Assembly: GCA_034509735.1 (NCBI GenBank)
Contig: JACGWO010000012.1
Span: forward strand, 8,988,367 to 9,052,366
Length of the DNA stretch: 64,000 nucleotides
DNA from: Sesamum alatum
Taxonomy: Eukaryota > Streptophyta > Magnoliopsida > Lamiales > Pedaliaceae
Direction: 5' to 3'
Part shown: positions 44,176 to 55,739 of the stretch, one piece after another
Position numbering within the stretch: the first letter of the stretch is position 1
Layout of the letters: the number at the start of each line of letters is the position of its first letter
Program-made: the position numbers and the translations under genes
The notes under the pieces: generated by a model
Database searches by the model: none
Told to the model about the DNA's origin: nothing
The model's input: only the letters and a program-made list of their open reading frames with translations

Positions 44176-46150
44176 TAGGTATGGATTTCTGGGCCTGACC
44201 GATCAGTTGGATAATGATCCAAAGACGTACGGAGAAGCGATGTCGGACATCGATTCGGATAAGTGGCTTGAGGCCATAAAATTCGAGATGGACTCGATGG
44301 GTACAAACAAGGTTTGGACCCTAGTAGACCCACCCAAAGGAGTAAAACCTGTAGGGTGTAAATGGGTCTACAAACGTAAGCTTGGAGCTGACGGGGAGGT
44401 TACAACCTTCAAAGCCAGGCTTGTGGCGAAAGGTTACACTCAAAGATCCAGGATCGATTTTGAGGAAACCTACTCGCCTGTAGCAATGGTCAAGTCCATT
44501 CGGATACTGCTTGTCATAGCAGCATGGTATGACTATGAAATATGGAAAATGGACGTGAAAATGGCCTTCCTCAACGGTTTCATAGAGGAAGAGATCTATA
44601 TAGATCAGCTGGAAGGTTTCACAACTGTTGGAAAAGAGCAGAAGGTTTCACAATTTTTTGATCTCAAATTTATCATTTTCAGACACTGATTTCTTATGCA
44701 TAATATTTGTTCACAAACATAAACAAATGAAGATCTCAGACTAAATTGGGAAGTTGATTCTGATGTGCCTGCTGTTTTTGGCAACCCAATTGAGACAGTA
44801 CACTACACTACACACCCAATTTCTTAAAAACCTATTATCTCCTCCATTATGTTCCTATAACCTCAAATGGACTTAGAATTCTATCTGATAACCAAGTGTC
44901 TGAGACCCTTTTCCAGCTTCACTGCATCATTCTTCCCTAACGGTTTCGTAGAGGAATAGATCTATATAGATCATCCGGAAGGTTTCACAACTGTTGGAAA
45001 AGAGCAGAAGGTCTGCCGTCTCCAAAGGTCCATCTATGGCCTCAAACAAGCTCCCCGAAGCTGGAACATACGTTTTGATGAAGTCATACGGGGATATGAT
45101 TTCATCAAGAACGAGTTCGATCCTTGTGTATACAAGAAGATCAGTGGGAGCTCAGTTGCGTTTCTGGTGCTTTACGTGGATGACATCTTGCTCATTGGGA
45201 ATGATGCTAACATGTTGGGTACCACTAAAGCTTGGTTGTCAACGCAATTCTCCATGAAGGATATGGGCGAGGCATCCTACATCCTTGGCATCAAGATCTA
45301 CAGGGATAGATCTAGAAGGATGTTAGGAATGGCCCAGTCCTCGTATATTGAGAAAGTCTTGAAAAGATTAAAGATGGAGAACTCAAAACGAGGATTCCTT
45401 CCTATGAGGCATAGAATTAAGTTATCCAAGAAGTAGTCTCCTAAGACTGATGAGGAGCTTGAACGGATGTTGGACATCCCTTATGCTTCAGCCATAGGCA
45501 GCATACAGTATGTTGTTCAGTGCACTAGACTTGATGTGGCTTTCGCTTTGAGCGTAACAAGTCGATATCAGTCGTGTGCCAAAGAGGCACACTAGAGTTC
45601 AGTCAAGACTATCCTGAAGTACCTGAAAAGGACTAAGGACATGTTCTTGATCTACGGCGGTGGAGAGTTGATACCGGAAGGCTACAACGACGCTAGCTTC
45701 CAGTAGGATGACGATGACGCCAAATCTCAGTTTGGTTTTGTATTTAGAATAAATGGTGGCGTGGTTACTTGGAAGGGTTCCAAGCAGGCTACCACGGCGG
45801 ACTCCACCAAAGAGTTTTGAATACATAGCGGCTTTGGAACCTGCTAAGCAGTGGTTTGGTTGATGAGCTACATCCAAGGGTTGGATGTAGTACCTAGCAT
45901 TGCTAAGCCTGTAATTATCTTTTATGATAACAACGGGGCGATAGCGCTAGCAAAGGAACCGAGATCTCATCACGATCCAAGCATATTCTTAGACGCTACC
46001 ATTTGCTTAGAGAGATGGATAGCAGGAGTGACGTTCGGTTGGAGCGAGTCAGCTCCGCAGAAAATGTAGCAGATCCACTTGCTAAGCCTATGTCGCAAGT
46101 TGCCTATACTCACCATCTAGATAAGAGGTTCGAGGTCAATGGGTGATTGG
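44132..46150 (+). pseudogene. copia reverse transcriptase and RNase H (copy E), interrupted
   Basis: Reverse transcriptase begins at the WLEAIKFEMDSM region and includes GCKWVYKRKLGADG and MDVKMAFLNGF. It is split by the insert at 44,572-45,012 and resumes to LYVDDILLIGND with an intact YVDD motif near 45,170. RNase H (from about 45,430) has stops at 45,434, 45,592 and 45,703 and a break near 45,815. It retains DNNGAIALAKEPRSHH. Confidence 0.82.
44572..45012 (+). repeat. 75-bp duplication flanking a 284-bp foreign insert in copy E
   Basis: A segment from CAACGGTTTC to GCAGAAGGT (44,572-44,646) recurs at 44,938-45,012 with a few changes. Between them lies AT-rich non-coding DNA absent from copies F, C and the young element. 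The left edge repeats GAAGGTTTCACAA, suggesting template switching at microhomology rather than transposition. Confidence 0.7.
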
Positions 46151-46170
46151 CTTTAGGTCAAGTGGGAGAT

Positions 46171-47360
46171 TGTTGGAATAGGTGACCAGAAAGCCAATAG
46201 GTTTGGCGATTTGTAACCGATTATACAACTCGATCTGGATGGGTTGGTCGACTGGGGTCGAGCTGACTGGACTGACTCGCGGGGATCATCATATGGAAGC
46301 CTTGGAGGCTTGGTCGGTATGATTGGATTTCCCCGATTTCGATAGTACGGGAGTAATCCTCAGACTTGAGGAATCATGGCAGTCGTGTGCACAGGACGGT
46401 TGTATCTTGGATCTGGCGAGAGGTGATCATTCTGTAAGATGATCATCATAAGCCTTGTCCAGTACAGTCGGAATGTGTAGCGAGGACGGTGGATTCCAAG
46501 AAGAGGATTCGTCCCCTGTCAGTATGTGACAGAGGTATCTCCTATGCACTCGGAGACACGTTCATGCTGTTTGAAGCTGTGGCCACAGTAGTTGGTCGGA
46601 TAGGGAATGGTTTCCTGTGTCGACGTAATGAAGCATACGTGGTCTCGAGTATTAAGCATAGATGCCTAGTCAAGGATAGGAGCTGACGCCCAATTCCATA
46701 CCCTAGACTAAGGCCGGGAGACGATAGACGGAAGGATCGTACCCGTACAGAATCAGCGCCTAAATGTTCACGCCAATTCATCTAGTATCTAGTGCCATGG
46801 ACCGTTGCTAGACGGCCACCCATGGTAACGGGCCCTTGTGGGACACGGACCCAAGTCTAGTTGAGGGTGAACCTAAAAGATCACACACAAATCACTGAGG
46901 AGGTTAAGAGATTGACTTGGAGTTAATCTCGAAGGATAAATAAGTAATTGGATTACTTAAGGAAAGTCCATTGGATGGACGGGCCGATATTGTATCGGGC
47001 CTTCGTTTAATCGGTAAATTGGATTTTCGATTAAATATGGAAAGTAGATTGGATTAAAAGATCAACGGGAATAATTTAAATGGACATTAAATTAGATTTA
47101 ATATTGGGTTCGTTGCAATTGGATTACGATAAAACCCGTTCCGTTAAATTTGACCCGAGAGGAGAAATAATTCCTATTTTGGAATAGGAAGAAATTGGAC
47201 TTCTTCCCTTAATTAGAGATGGCCGAAATGCTCCCTTGGAGGAAGCAAAATCAGCCATGTTTCATGCTAGGTGGTATGTTGACTTATCTCTTTTGGAAAG
47301 AGACAAATCAACTCCAATCAAGCTCTTCCCTTTTGGTATGATTTGATCATACCATAAATT
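46171..47360 (+). repeat. LTR shared by copies E and F, left part
   Basis: The segment starts TGTTGGAATAGGTGACC directly after the copy E polypurine tract. It matches the LTR at 17,968 (lacking about 260 bp near the start). It runs to CATACCATAAATT, where the young element is inserted. The right part resumes at 57,717. The rejoined length is about 1.86 kb. Confidence 0.85.
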
Positions 47361-49339
47361 TGTAAGATTATGTGGATCGTCCCGGGAAAAGCGCGAATGC
47401 GGAAGCGCGGTATAATTAAAAAAATAAAACGGAATTTAAACATGCTTTTAAATTAAAACACGTTTCAAAGGGTGTGCCTTTGAAATTTCCCGGGCATTCG
47501 GTGTATCTCATGAACGTATAACATTAAAATAAATCATGGAGGCCATAGGGTTGAAAATTAAAGAGGGACGAAAATTTAAAACGAGACCTACCCGTTGTCG
47601 TTTTCGTCTTCAACGGCTACACGCGTTGTTCCCCGTTTTGCACCAAGATCTCGTTCTTGAGACCCTCCAAATCGTGACACACGATCCACCCACGTATCTT
47701 GCACGTCGTGCTAGCAACGAACAAGTGTATAATTTTGGAGTGGATGAATCAATAACACATTATCAATTAATGGTATTGATTCATCAAGATTCTAATGTTC
47801 CAAGAACAAAAGAATCAAGAAAATAATTTTTCTTGAGAGAGAGAGAGGGCGGACGAGAGAGATGGGAGAGAGAGATCCGTGTGTGTGTGTTGTAGTGTGT
47901 GTGTTGGAGATTCATCATCATGTAAATTGTAGGATGCTAGGGGTTTATATAGAAGAGGAGTTTAATCCTCTTTAAACTCCTCTTTTAAGAACTCTAATTT
48001 GATTAGGATTTTGACCTAGTCAAAGTCCTAGTCAAACTAGTGTTTTGACCTAGTCAAAACGATCCTAGCCATCCATCTCTCCCATTGATCTCAACCGTTG
48101 ATTTAATTTAATTTAATGGAATATTTAAAACCTATTTAAATATTTCCAAGAGGCTAAAATAAATATAAATATTATTTAAGCCCATTAAATAAATTCCTTT
48201 GATAAATCCAATTTATCAATTTAATTCCTTCTATCAAATAGAAAGAATTATTTCTCCAAGAAAAATAAAGGTCCCGATTAAATCTAATTTAATCATTCCT
48301 TCACTCCAATATTTAATTCCAAATTAAATATTTAATTGTGTGTGGATAGTGTGTGACTCTTTAGGTTCACCATTCAGCTAGACTTGGTCGGATTCCTAGA
48401 ATCCGTCCGTTACCATGGGTGGCCATCTAGCAACGGTCCATGGCACTAGAGACTAGGTGAAATATTCAGGGATGAACATTTAGGCTCTAACAGTACGTTT
48501 GTCCTTCTGTCTTCGGTCTCATCACTTAGTGTCTAGGGCACGGATAACGCAGGTACCCATCTTGGACCTAAGTGTCGGTCTGTCCTCACTAAACGCCGCA
48601 AGGGAAACCTTCCCTTCTGTTCAGTCACTGTGGCCACAGTTTTAGGGACAAGACCTAGAGTATACATGAGACTCAACTGCCAAAACCTATTGACAGGAGA
48701 CAGATCCTTTCTTGGAAACTACTGTCACTTTGCACACCAGGACTGCACTAGACATGGCTTATGACTACCAAAGAGAATTCTGGCAATCTCTCACCATATC
48801 TAAGATACAGCTCTGATGTACAGGTAAACTCAGCAATTCCTCAAGTCAAAGGACTTGACCTGTACCGTTGGAACCGGGAATACACGTCATACCTTGCTGA
48901 CCATACTCAAGGTCCTCCGTAAGACGGTTCCCGCGAGTCACCTCAGTCAGCTGCGTCCTCGCATGCTAACCCACTAACACTGCTTAGACGACCCTCGTCA
49001 CCCGTCGATGAAACACGACAGCAGGTGCTTAGTGCAAGTCTCAAATGGAATCCCGGTACCCATTTTCGGGATTCCTTGACTTGGAGATTTCCGGACTGAT
49101 TCGGGAAGACTGATTCCATGGACCTACCTCCAAGCGTAGTCCCAGTCCCCGAAATTGATTCTCAGTCCGTGGGCTTTGTTTGCGTAGTGAACAGATATAG
49201 AAAAGTGAACACAAACAAAGTAATGCCAAATGAAATTCACTTCTTTATTCATCAATGATTTATCAAACACCCATAATTGTCTAGACATAGGTTACATATA
49301 CCCGCCAAAAATTGGCTTACATGGTCACCTATTCTAACA
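47361..49339 (-). repeat. 3' LTR of copia Y (1,979 bp)
   Basis: On the plus strand it starts TGTAAGATTATG and ends CTATTCTAACA, so the element-strand termini are TG and CA. It differs from the partner LTR by one extra A near 47,525 and one extra T near 47,831. A minus-strand TATA box (CTATATAAA) is at 47,944-47,952. It contains GA- and GT-rich microsatellites at about 47,834-47,905. Confidence 0.95.
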
Positions 49340-49350
49340 ATCTCCCACTT
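49340..49350 (-). other. Polypurine tract of copia Y
   Basis: On the minus strand AAGTGGGAGAT directly precedes the 3' LTR start TGTTAGAATAGG. The same tract precedes the LTR of copy E at 46,171. Confidence 0.85.
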
Positions 49351-49355
49351 GACCT

Positions 49356-52330
49356 TTAAAGCCAATCACCCATATGCCTAATCCCCATCTTCTCAAGATG
49401 TTGCGTATGAGCACTCTGCGACATAGGCTTTGTCAGCGGGTCTGCTGTGTTGTCTGCTGAGTTGACTCTGTCCATCCGAACGTCACCTCTTCCTACCATT
49501 TCTCTAAGAAGATGGTAGCGTCTAAGAATGTGTTTGGAACGGTGATGAGATCTCGGTTCCTTTGCTTGCGCTATTGCACCGTTGTTATCACAGAAGATGA
49601 CAACGGGCTCGGCGATGCTAGGCACCACACCCAACTCTTGGATGTAGTTTCTCATCCAAACCGCTTCCTTAGCAGCTTCTGAAGCTGCTATGTATTCAGC
49701 CTCAGTGGTGGAGTCAGCAGTGGTTGCTTGCTTGGAACTTTTCCAAGCCACTACTCCTCCGTTGAGTTTGAATACATATCCCGATTGAGACTTGGCATCA
49801 TCGTCATCAGACTGGAAGCTAGCATCGCTAAAGCCTTCCAGAATAAGTTCTCCATTGCCATAGACCAAGAACATTTCCTTAGTCCTCCTAAGGTACTTAA
49901 GGATGCCCTTAACGGCATTCCAATGTGCCTCTCCTGCACAGGACTGATATCTACTTGTCACGCTCAAAGCGTATGCAATGTCAGGCCTGGTGCAGTGGAC
50001 CGCATATTGGATGCTACCTACGGCAGACGCATAGGGGATGACTTTCATCCTTTCAAGTTCCTCATCAGTCTGCGGGGACTGTTTCTTGGACAACTTGATC
50101 CCATGCCTCATAGGAAGGAACCCTCGTTTGGAGTTGTCCATTCGATATCTCTTTAGGACTTTCTCCATATACGAGTTTTGGGTGAGCCCTAACATCCTTT
50201 TAGATCTGTCCCTGACAATCTGGATGCCTAGGATGTAGGATGCTTCACCCAAGTCCTTCATGGAAAACTTGGTTGACAGCCATGCTTTCGTGTTTCCTAA
50301 CATTCTGACGTCATTTCCAATGAGCAGAATGTCATCCACGTAAAGCACTAGGAACACTATGGAGCTCCCACTGACCTTCTTGTATACACAAGGGTCGGAT
50401 TCGTTTTTGATGAAGTCATAACCCCGTATTACCTCATCAAATCAAATGTTCCAACTCCGGGAAGCTTGTTTGAGGCCATAGATGGACTTCTGGAGACGAC
50501 AGACTTTCTGTTCTTCTCCAGCGACCGTGAAACCCTCCGGCTGATCCATATAGATCTCTTCTTCAACGAAGCCGTTGAGGAAGGCCGTTTTCACGTCCAT
50601 CTGCCATATTTCATAGTCATACCATGCTGCTATGGCAAGCAGGATCCGAATGGATTTAGCCATGGCTACTGGCGAGTAGGTATCCTCAAAATCGACCCCG
50701 GGTCGTTGAGTGTATCCTTAGCTACAAGCCTAGCCTTGAAGGTAGTGACCTCTCCATCAACACCGAGTTTGCGCTTGTAGACCCACTTACAGCCTACTGG
50801 CTTAACACCTTTCGGTGGATCTACAAGTCTCCAAACTTGGTTCTCGCTCATGGAGTCCATTTCGGTTTTCATGGCCTCAAGCCATTTCCCAGAGTCGATG
50901 TCTGACATCGCTTCCCCGTATGTCTTAGGATCGTTATCCAGAAGATCGGTCGCACCTAGAAATCCATATCTCACTGGAGGTCTGGATTCTCTAGTGGACC
51001 TTCGGAGAACGGGAACGTTAGTGGTAACTGTGGGCGCTGACTGTATCGGAGCCGGCGGTTCAGGGGCCGGGGCTGGCCTGCCTTGAGGTTGTCCTTCATG
51101 CCTAGCATGTTGGACTTCTCTAGGTAGGTCAGTCCTCCTAGTGTCTATCCTGAATCCTCTAGGTGAGGTTTCCGCGACTGTTTCTGATGACTGAGTTCCA
51201 TCACTTGATTCCTCAAGGATCAGCTCATCAGGTTGGATATCCTCCGGGAAGCCTTGCTCCAAGAATACTGCATTCCTTGAAACAAATATCTTTTGTTCCA
51301 AAGGGTCATAAAAGTAATAACCCGCAGTTTCTTTAGGGTATCCAACGAACCTGCATAGGCTAGACCTGGATTCTAGCTTATCTCCCACTAACCTCTTGAC
51401 GTATGCGGGGCTACCCCACACTTTCAAGTAGTTGTAGGATGCAGGCTTGCCGTGCCATATCTCATATGGCGTTTGGGTCACTACACTAGTAGGCGCCAGA
51501 TTCAATAACTTGGCTGCCGTTTCTAATGCATAACCCCAAAACGATAGGGGCAATTTGGTAAAACTCATCATGGAACGAACCATGTCCAACAGGGTTCGGT
51601 TCCTCCTTTCAGAGACGCCATTTAACTGTGGTGTTCCGGGAGGTGTCCATTCTGATATTATACCATGTTCCTTTAGATAATCTAGGAATTCGGCACTAAG
51701 GTATTCACCGCCTCGGTCTGACCGTAGGACTTTAATTTTGCAGTTGGTCTGGTTCTCCACTTCAAGTCTGAATTCTTTAAACCTCTCAAGAGCTTCAGAC
51801 TTGTACCTCATCAGGTAAACATAACCATACCGTGAATGATCATCGGTGAAGGTTATGAAGTAGGAGAACCCACCTCGGGCCTGCCTCCTTAGTGGTCCAC
51901 ACACGTCTGTATGGACCAAGTCCAACAGACCTGTGGCAAGCCTGCTTTGTCCTACAAAGGGCTTCTTGGTCATTTTCCCTCTTAGACAAGATTCACAAGT
52001 TGGTAGATCACTCAAGTCCCCAACCTCTAGGTTCTTTGAGTCTACCAACCTTTTCATCCTATCTTGGGATATGTGACCTAGCCTAGCGTGCCACAGACGT
52101 GCGTTCCCGTTATTATCTAATTTCCGTTTGTGTTGAGCGTTAAGAACGAAATTCGTTTGTTGCAAGATATAGAGCCCATTATGTAATGTACCAAGTAGAT
52201 GAGCAATTCCACACCTCATCAAATAAAAGCAATTTTTATTGATTTTAAACTCATAACCATTATTGTCTAACAATGGAATGGAAATGATGTTTTTAATCAT
52301 ACTGGGTACAAAATAAACTTGCTCTAATTC
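49356..52330 (-). pseudogene. copia Y pol: integrase, reverse transcriptase, RNase H
   Basis: Minus-strand frame 52,300-50,666 carries the GAG-pre-integrase zinc region (HARLGHISQDRMKRL, CESCLRGK) and the integrase core with D (DVCGP), D (RSDRGGEY) and E (SERRNRT). The AYVKRLVGDK C-terminal segment and the start of reverse transcriptase (GCKWVYKRKLGVDG) follow. A one-base loss near 50,720 shifts frame. Reverse transcriptase continues at 50,663-50,442 and meets a TGA where the sister copies have CGA (about 50,440). It then continues with an intact LYVDDILLIGND (near 50,335). RNase H (SDASFQSDDDD, TEAEYIAASEA, DNNGAIAQAKEPRSHHRSKHI) is open to its natural stop at 49,356. Only a frameshift and a nonsense change disable this section. 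Confidence 0.92.
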
Positions 52331-53400
52331 TATGCTAATGGTATCACTAAAGTGGCGGATCCTACTGCTTCTGCCGAGATGGCCTTGCCATTTCCGAGCT
52401 TCAGGATCATGTCCCCGCTACTTAGTTTTCTGCTTCTTTTCAACACCTGCAAATCATTGCAAATGTGAGCTCCACAGCCGGTATCCAATACCCAAGAGGC
52501 AGAATTAGTGACCATGTTAACCTCAATCACAAATATACCTTGGTTTTGAGAAGAGTTTGGGGCACTCTCTCTTCCAATGCCCTTTCTCACGGCAGTTGAT
52601 ACATATGTCATATGCCTTCGACTGTTGCTTGGAGACAACCTTTCCCTTTCCTTTGCCTTTCCCTCTTTGGCAATGGGAACACTCTGAGTGTTCGTAGCTG
52701 CTATGACTGCCTTTCCCTTCCCTTTCTTCCTTTTTCAACGTCCGGCGCCCTTGCCTTTCGTCTTGGGAGTAGAAGCACCTCCAAACAATACCGAAGGCGT
52801 GGACTTCTTAGTCGTTGCCTCGTATTGCACCAACATATTGATCAACTCATGAATACCCTTCTCAAGTGCATTCATGTTGTAGTTGACAATAAATTGATCA
52901 AAGGAGGGTGGGAGTGACTGAAGGATCACATCTATGTACGTTTCGTTATCGAGACCTGCCTTTAGGTCCTCGAGCTTTTCCACTAGGGTAAGCATTTTAA
53001 CCCCATGTTCTTGTACAGAGGATCCTTCTGTCATTTTAGTTCCAAAGAACGCCTTGGTCGCGACATACCTAGTATGCCGGTCCGGGACTGCATAGCAATC
53101 CTTAAGGCGAGCCATTATGGAAGGGACATCGTCTAGCCTTTCATATTGCTTTTGAATCTCATTGGTCATCGAAGCAAGTATGATGCTACGAACCTTCCGG
53201 TTATCCTTATGCCAAGTCTCGAACGTCTCACGTTCCTCTGGCGTGGATCCTTCCGGTAAGGTCCTAGGGAGAGGCTCGTCCATGACGTAGCCTTGGTTCT
53301 CATAATCCAGGACTATCCTGAGATTGCGCAACCAGTCGTTGTAGTTGGTTCCATTAAATTTGTTTGTCTCAAGAATGGTTGAAAGTGGGTTCTTAGACAT
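52331..53400 (-). pseudogene. copia Y gag and protease
   Basis: The ATG at 53,400 (MSKNPLSTILETNKFNG) starts an open capsid region of about 220 codons (UBN2/gag-polypeptide type) down to a TGA at about 52,737. Sister copies have TGG there. The Lys/Gly-rich linker, zinc knuckle (CINCREKGHWKREC, about 52,575-52,620) and protease (WVLDTGCGAHICNDLQ, near 52,450-52,500) follow in different frames. They are separated by a frameshift in the linker and a one-base insertion near 52,548. In copy E the same regions form one frame. Gag forms the particle and protease would process it. Confidence 0.9.
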
Positions 53401-55722
53401 TTTAAAATCTACATGTTGAAAAAACAACGCGCGATCAGCAGAAAGTAAAGACGGTGGTTTGATAAAAATAATTAAATGCTTGGTCTTTAGTCATTTAATC
53501 CTCCCACTATTTATACGAAAACACGGTACTCTCAAACGTAGTTTTCGGGAAATCCTTTCCTAGTGGGCTTGGGATCTACAGCGATTTTTCCCATACCCCG
53601 CTTTTACGATTCGCATGGAAAAGATCCTGTGGGAGGTATTCCATACCATTCTCGTTCCACGAGATTCCCAAGATTATTGCCTCACCCTTTTGCATGATTC
53701 CGAGGACTCCAAGCGAATCATGCTAATTAGGCGTTAGACCCGACCCAATCGACCGAGCCATGGACCCACTAGTACCCCCACGACTCGTGAGACAGGTAGC
53801 AGCAGCCCATTTTTCGTTCATGACATAGTGCAGCTTCTTTTAAGTACAATAACGTGCCACGACTCGTGAGACCACGCTATTGACCTAAAACAGCTTCCTC
53901 ACTATGCCACGGATTGGAAGGCATGGACGAACTCCTAGAGTTCATGTCCACTTTATCTAGGGTCTAAATATTTTAACATTGGTCCAACCAATGTGAGAGT
54001 AATAATGACCGAGATCTCATACTATATCCATACATTCATCCATAATGCATAAATAAAATCCATCCATAGCAGTTATATGATAAATAAAAGCCATTCATCC
54101 ATCATAATAACCACATGCAAAATTAAAGCCTAGCACGCCCCTGTTGGATGATCACAAGCCCGAATCCTATGCGATTCACTGAGCCGCAGTGGATCTATGG
54201 TCAATCTAGGGTTGGTCCTATACTATTACAATAATAGTAACCCAATCATCATTCTGATGGGCCTTGGTCTCTTTTTCTCTTTCTTCACTTCATGGAAAAC
54301 GCCAAGGGACCTCCGGTCTGTGCTCTCCATGTGGTCCTTCCTTCTTCTCCACCAATTACAAGAATGGAAACCTCACTCCTAGTCTACTCTCATTACATAT
54401 AAAAAATTAGAAACCCCAGCGAAACCCCGGGGGGAGTACATAAGGAGGGAGGTAGAAAGCCTTATTATTCCAAGGCACTAGAAAGAGAGAAGGAGAAAGC
54501 AGTTAAAGAGGCACACAGGCCCAACAGTAAATTAAACCATACATTCGGTCTAGGGCTCGTGATCATCCATTTCCATCCAACACACATAATTACATGATCC
54601 AATCACATAATCATAATATTCCAACAACACATGATTTCCAATCACATCAATCCAAGATGAAAATAAATGAACATGTGCGCAACGTGTGAAAAAAATGAAA
54701 CACAAAATATTGGTAATAATATTTTTCTCGTTTTAGGAAAACCTTTCCTCATTATTTTAAGTAAAATAACCCCGGGATTCCAAATCCATTTATTTTACTC
54801 CTAAAATAATGTCTTTAGGAATTTAGGAAAAATTGAACCCAAAAAACGAATTTTCAGAATTAATTCAAAATTAAAACTGAAAATAAATTTAAAAATAAAA
54901 TAATAATGCTAGGGTTTCAAAAAACCCTAGCTGCAGCAGCCGCCGGCCGCCGCCACCGGCAGCAGCCGGCAGGCCGTGCGCGCAGGGCAGCAGGCCCAGC
55001 CTGCCGCCCCTGCGCGCGCAGGCCCCTTGCCTGCGTGCGCGCGCGCCTGGCCGGCAGCGCACTGCGCGGCCTGGTGTTCCGGCAGGCCGACGCGCGCGCA
55101 GGCTCCTTTGCCTGTGCGCGCGCGCTGGCCTGCTGGCCACCGGCCGCGTCCCTGCGTCGCGCGCAGAGCGCGCGCGCAGACGCGCACTGGGCGTGCCTGC
55201 CGGGCGCGCGCGCGCAGACGCCTCCGTCTGCGTGCGCGCGCGCCGCCAGTGCCCGTCCGCGCGCGGGCTCCTCCGCCCGCCAGCCTTGCGCGCGCGCGCG
55301 CATGGGCGCGCCTGCCGGGCGCGCGCGCGCAGACACCTCTGTCTGCCCGCGCGCGCGCCTGGAGGCGTTTCCATGCGCGCACGCCCGCGCGCAGCCAACC
55401 CGGCTGCGCGCTGCCCCTGCGCGGCCGGCAGCGCGCGCGCGCGCAGGCTTCCCATGCCTGCGCGCGTCTGCCCTGCCGGCAGCGCTCGGCTGCGCGCGGC
55501 CAGCCTTCCCGGCTGGCCGGCTGTGACGTTTTCTCGTTTTTCAGATTAATTCCCATCCCGATTCCCAAGAAAAACAGAAAATACCAATATTCAGCAATTC
55601 ACACGAATTAAAAGCAATAAAATAACATGCTTCAAGAATCAAGAAATTCAAGATTTAATAACAACATGCTATTTCACGTTTCATGCTTAAAACGCACATA
55701 AACCCTAGGCCTATACACCGAA
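53401..55722 (-). other. 5' leader of copia Y (about 2.3 kb)
   Basis: This is an unusually long untranslated leader between primer site and gag. From gag outward it has TGTAGATTTTAAAATG at the gag start and two perfect palindromes CACGACTCGTG (53,779-53,789 and 53,858-53,868). A conserved island at 54,128-54,225 contains a CACTG/CAGTG stem-loop, AT-rich DNA follows, and the GC-rich block lies at 54,930-55,524. Short ORFs in it are unconserved. Confidence 0.8.
54930..55524. repeat. Extremely GC- and CpG-rich low-complexity block in the copia Y leader
   Basis: Sampled lines are 80-87% GC in an otherwise AT-rich window, with long GCGCGC runs. A unit of about 117 bp (GCCTGCCGGGCGCGCGCG, then CAGACRCCTCYGTCTGC) occurs at about 55,193 and 55,310. 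Open frames on both strands here reflect the scarcity of AT-rich stop codons, not coding. Equivalent but shorter blocks lie at 30,410-30,650, 42,420-42,480 and 58,660-58,785. Confidence 0.9.
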
Positions 55723-55738
55723 CCGGGCTCTGATACCA
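55723..55738 (-). other. Primer-binding site of copia Y (initiator-Met tRNA type)
   Basis: The minus strand reads TGGTATCAGAGCCCGG one base after the LTR end. TGGTATCAGAGC is the standard plant copia site complementary to the 3' end of initiator tRNA-Met. Confidence 0.9.
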
Positions 55739-55739
55739 C

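Larger units (their letters stand above)
42490..46170 (+). mobile_element. Ty1/copia copy E, 5'-truncated in gag
   Basis: Plus-strand coding begins in mid-gag (GEASTSKANGKRAG) with no gag start, leader or 5' LTR. It continues through protease, integrase, reverse transcriptase and RNase H to the polypurine tract AGTGGGAGAT at 46,161-46,170. It is followed by the LTR that starts at 46,171. A 284-bp foreign insert with flanking duplication lies in reverse transcriptase. It is less decayed than C or D but has several stops. Confidence 0.85.

Noticed and set aside
47536..47826. 96-codon ORF, present identically at 55,914-56,204
   Set aside because: Both lie in the two LTRs of copia Y, antisense to the element. 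Duplication reflects LTR identity, not a gene family. No start context or domain, and older LTRs do not keep it open.
49041..49229. 62-codon ORF repeated at 57,418-57,606
   Set aside because: Also LTR sequence near its outer end, duplicated for the same reason; no evidence of translation.
54889..55611. Several overlapping open frames of 118-213 codons on both strands, rich in Ala, Arg and Pro
   Set aside because: They lie in the GC-rich leader block where stop codons are rare by composition. They occur in many frames at once, lack conservation and have no domain.
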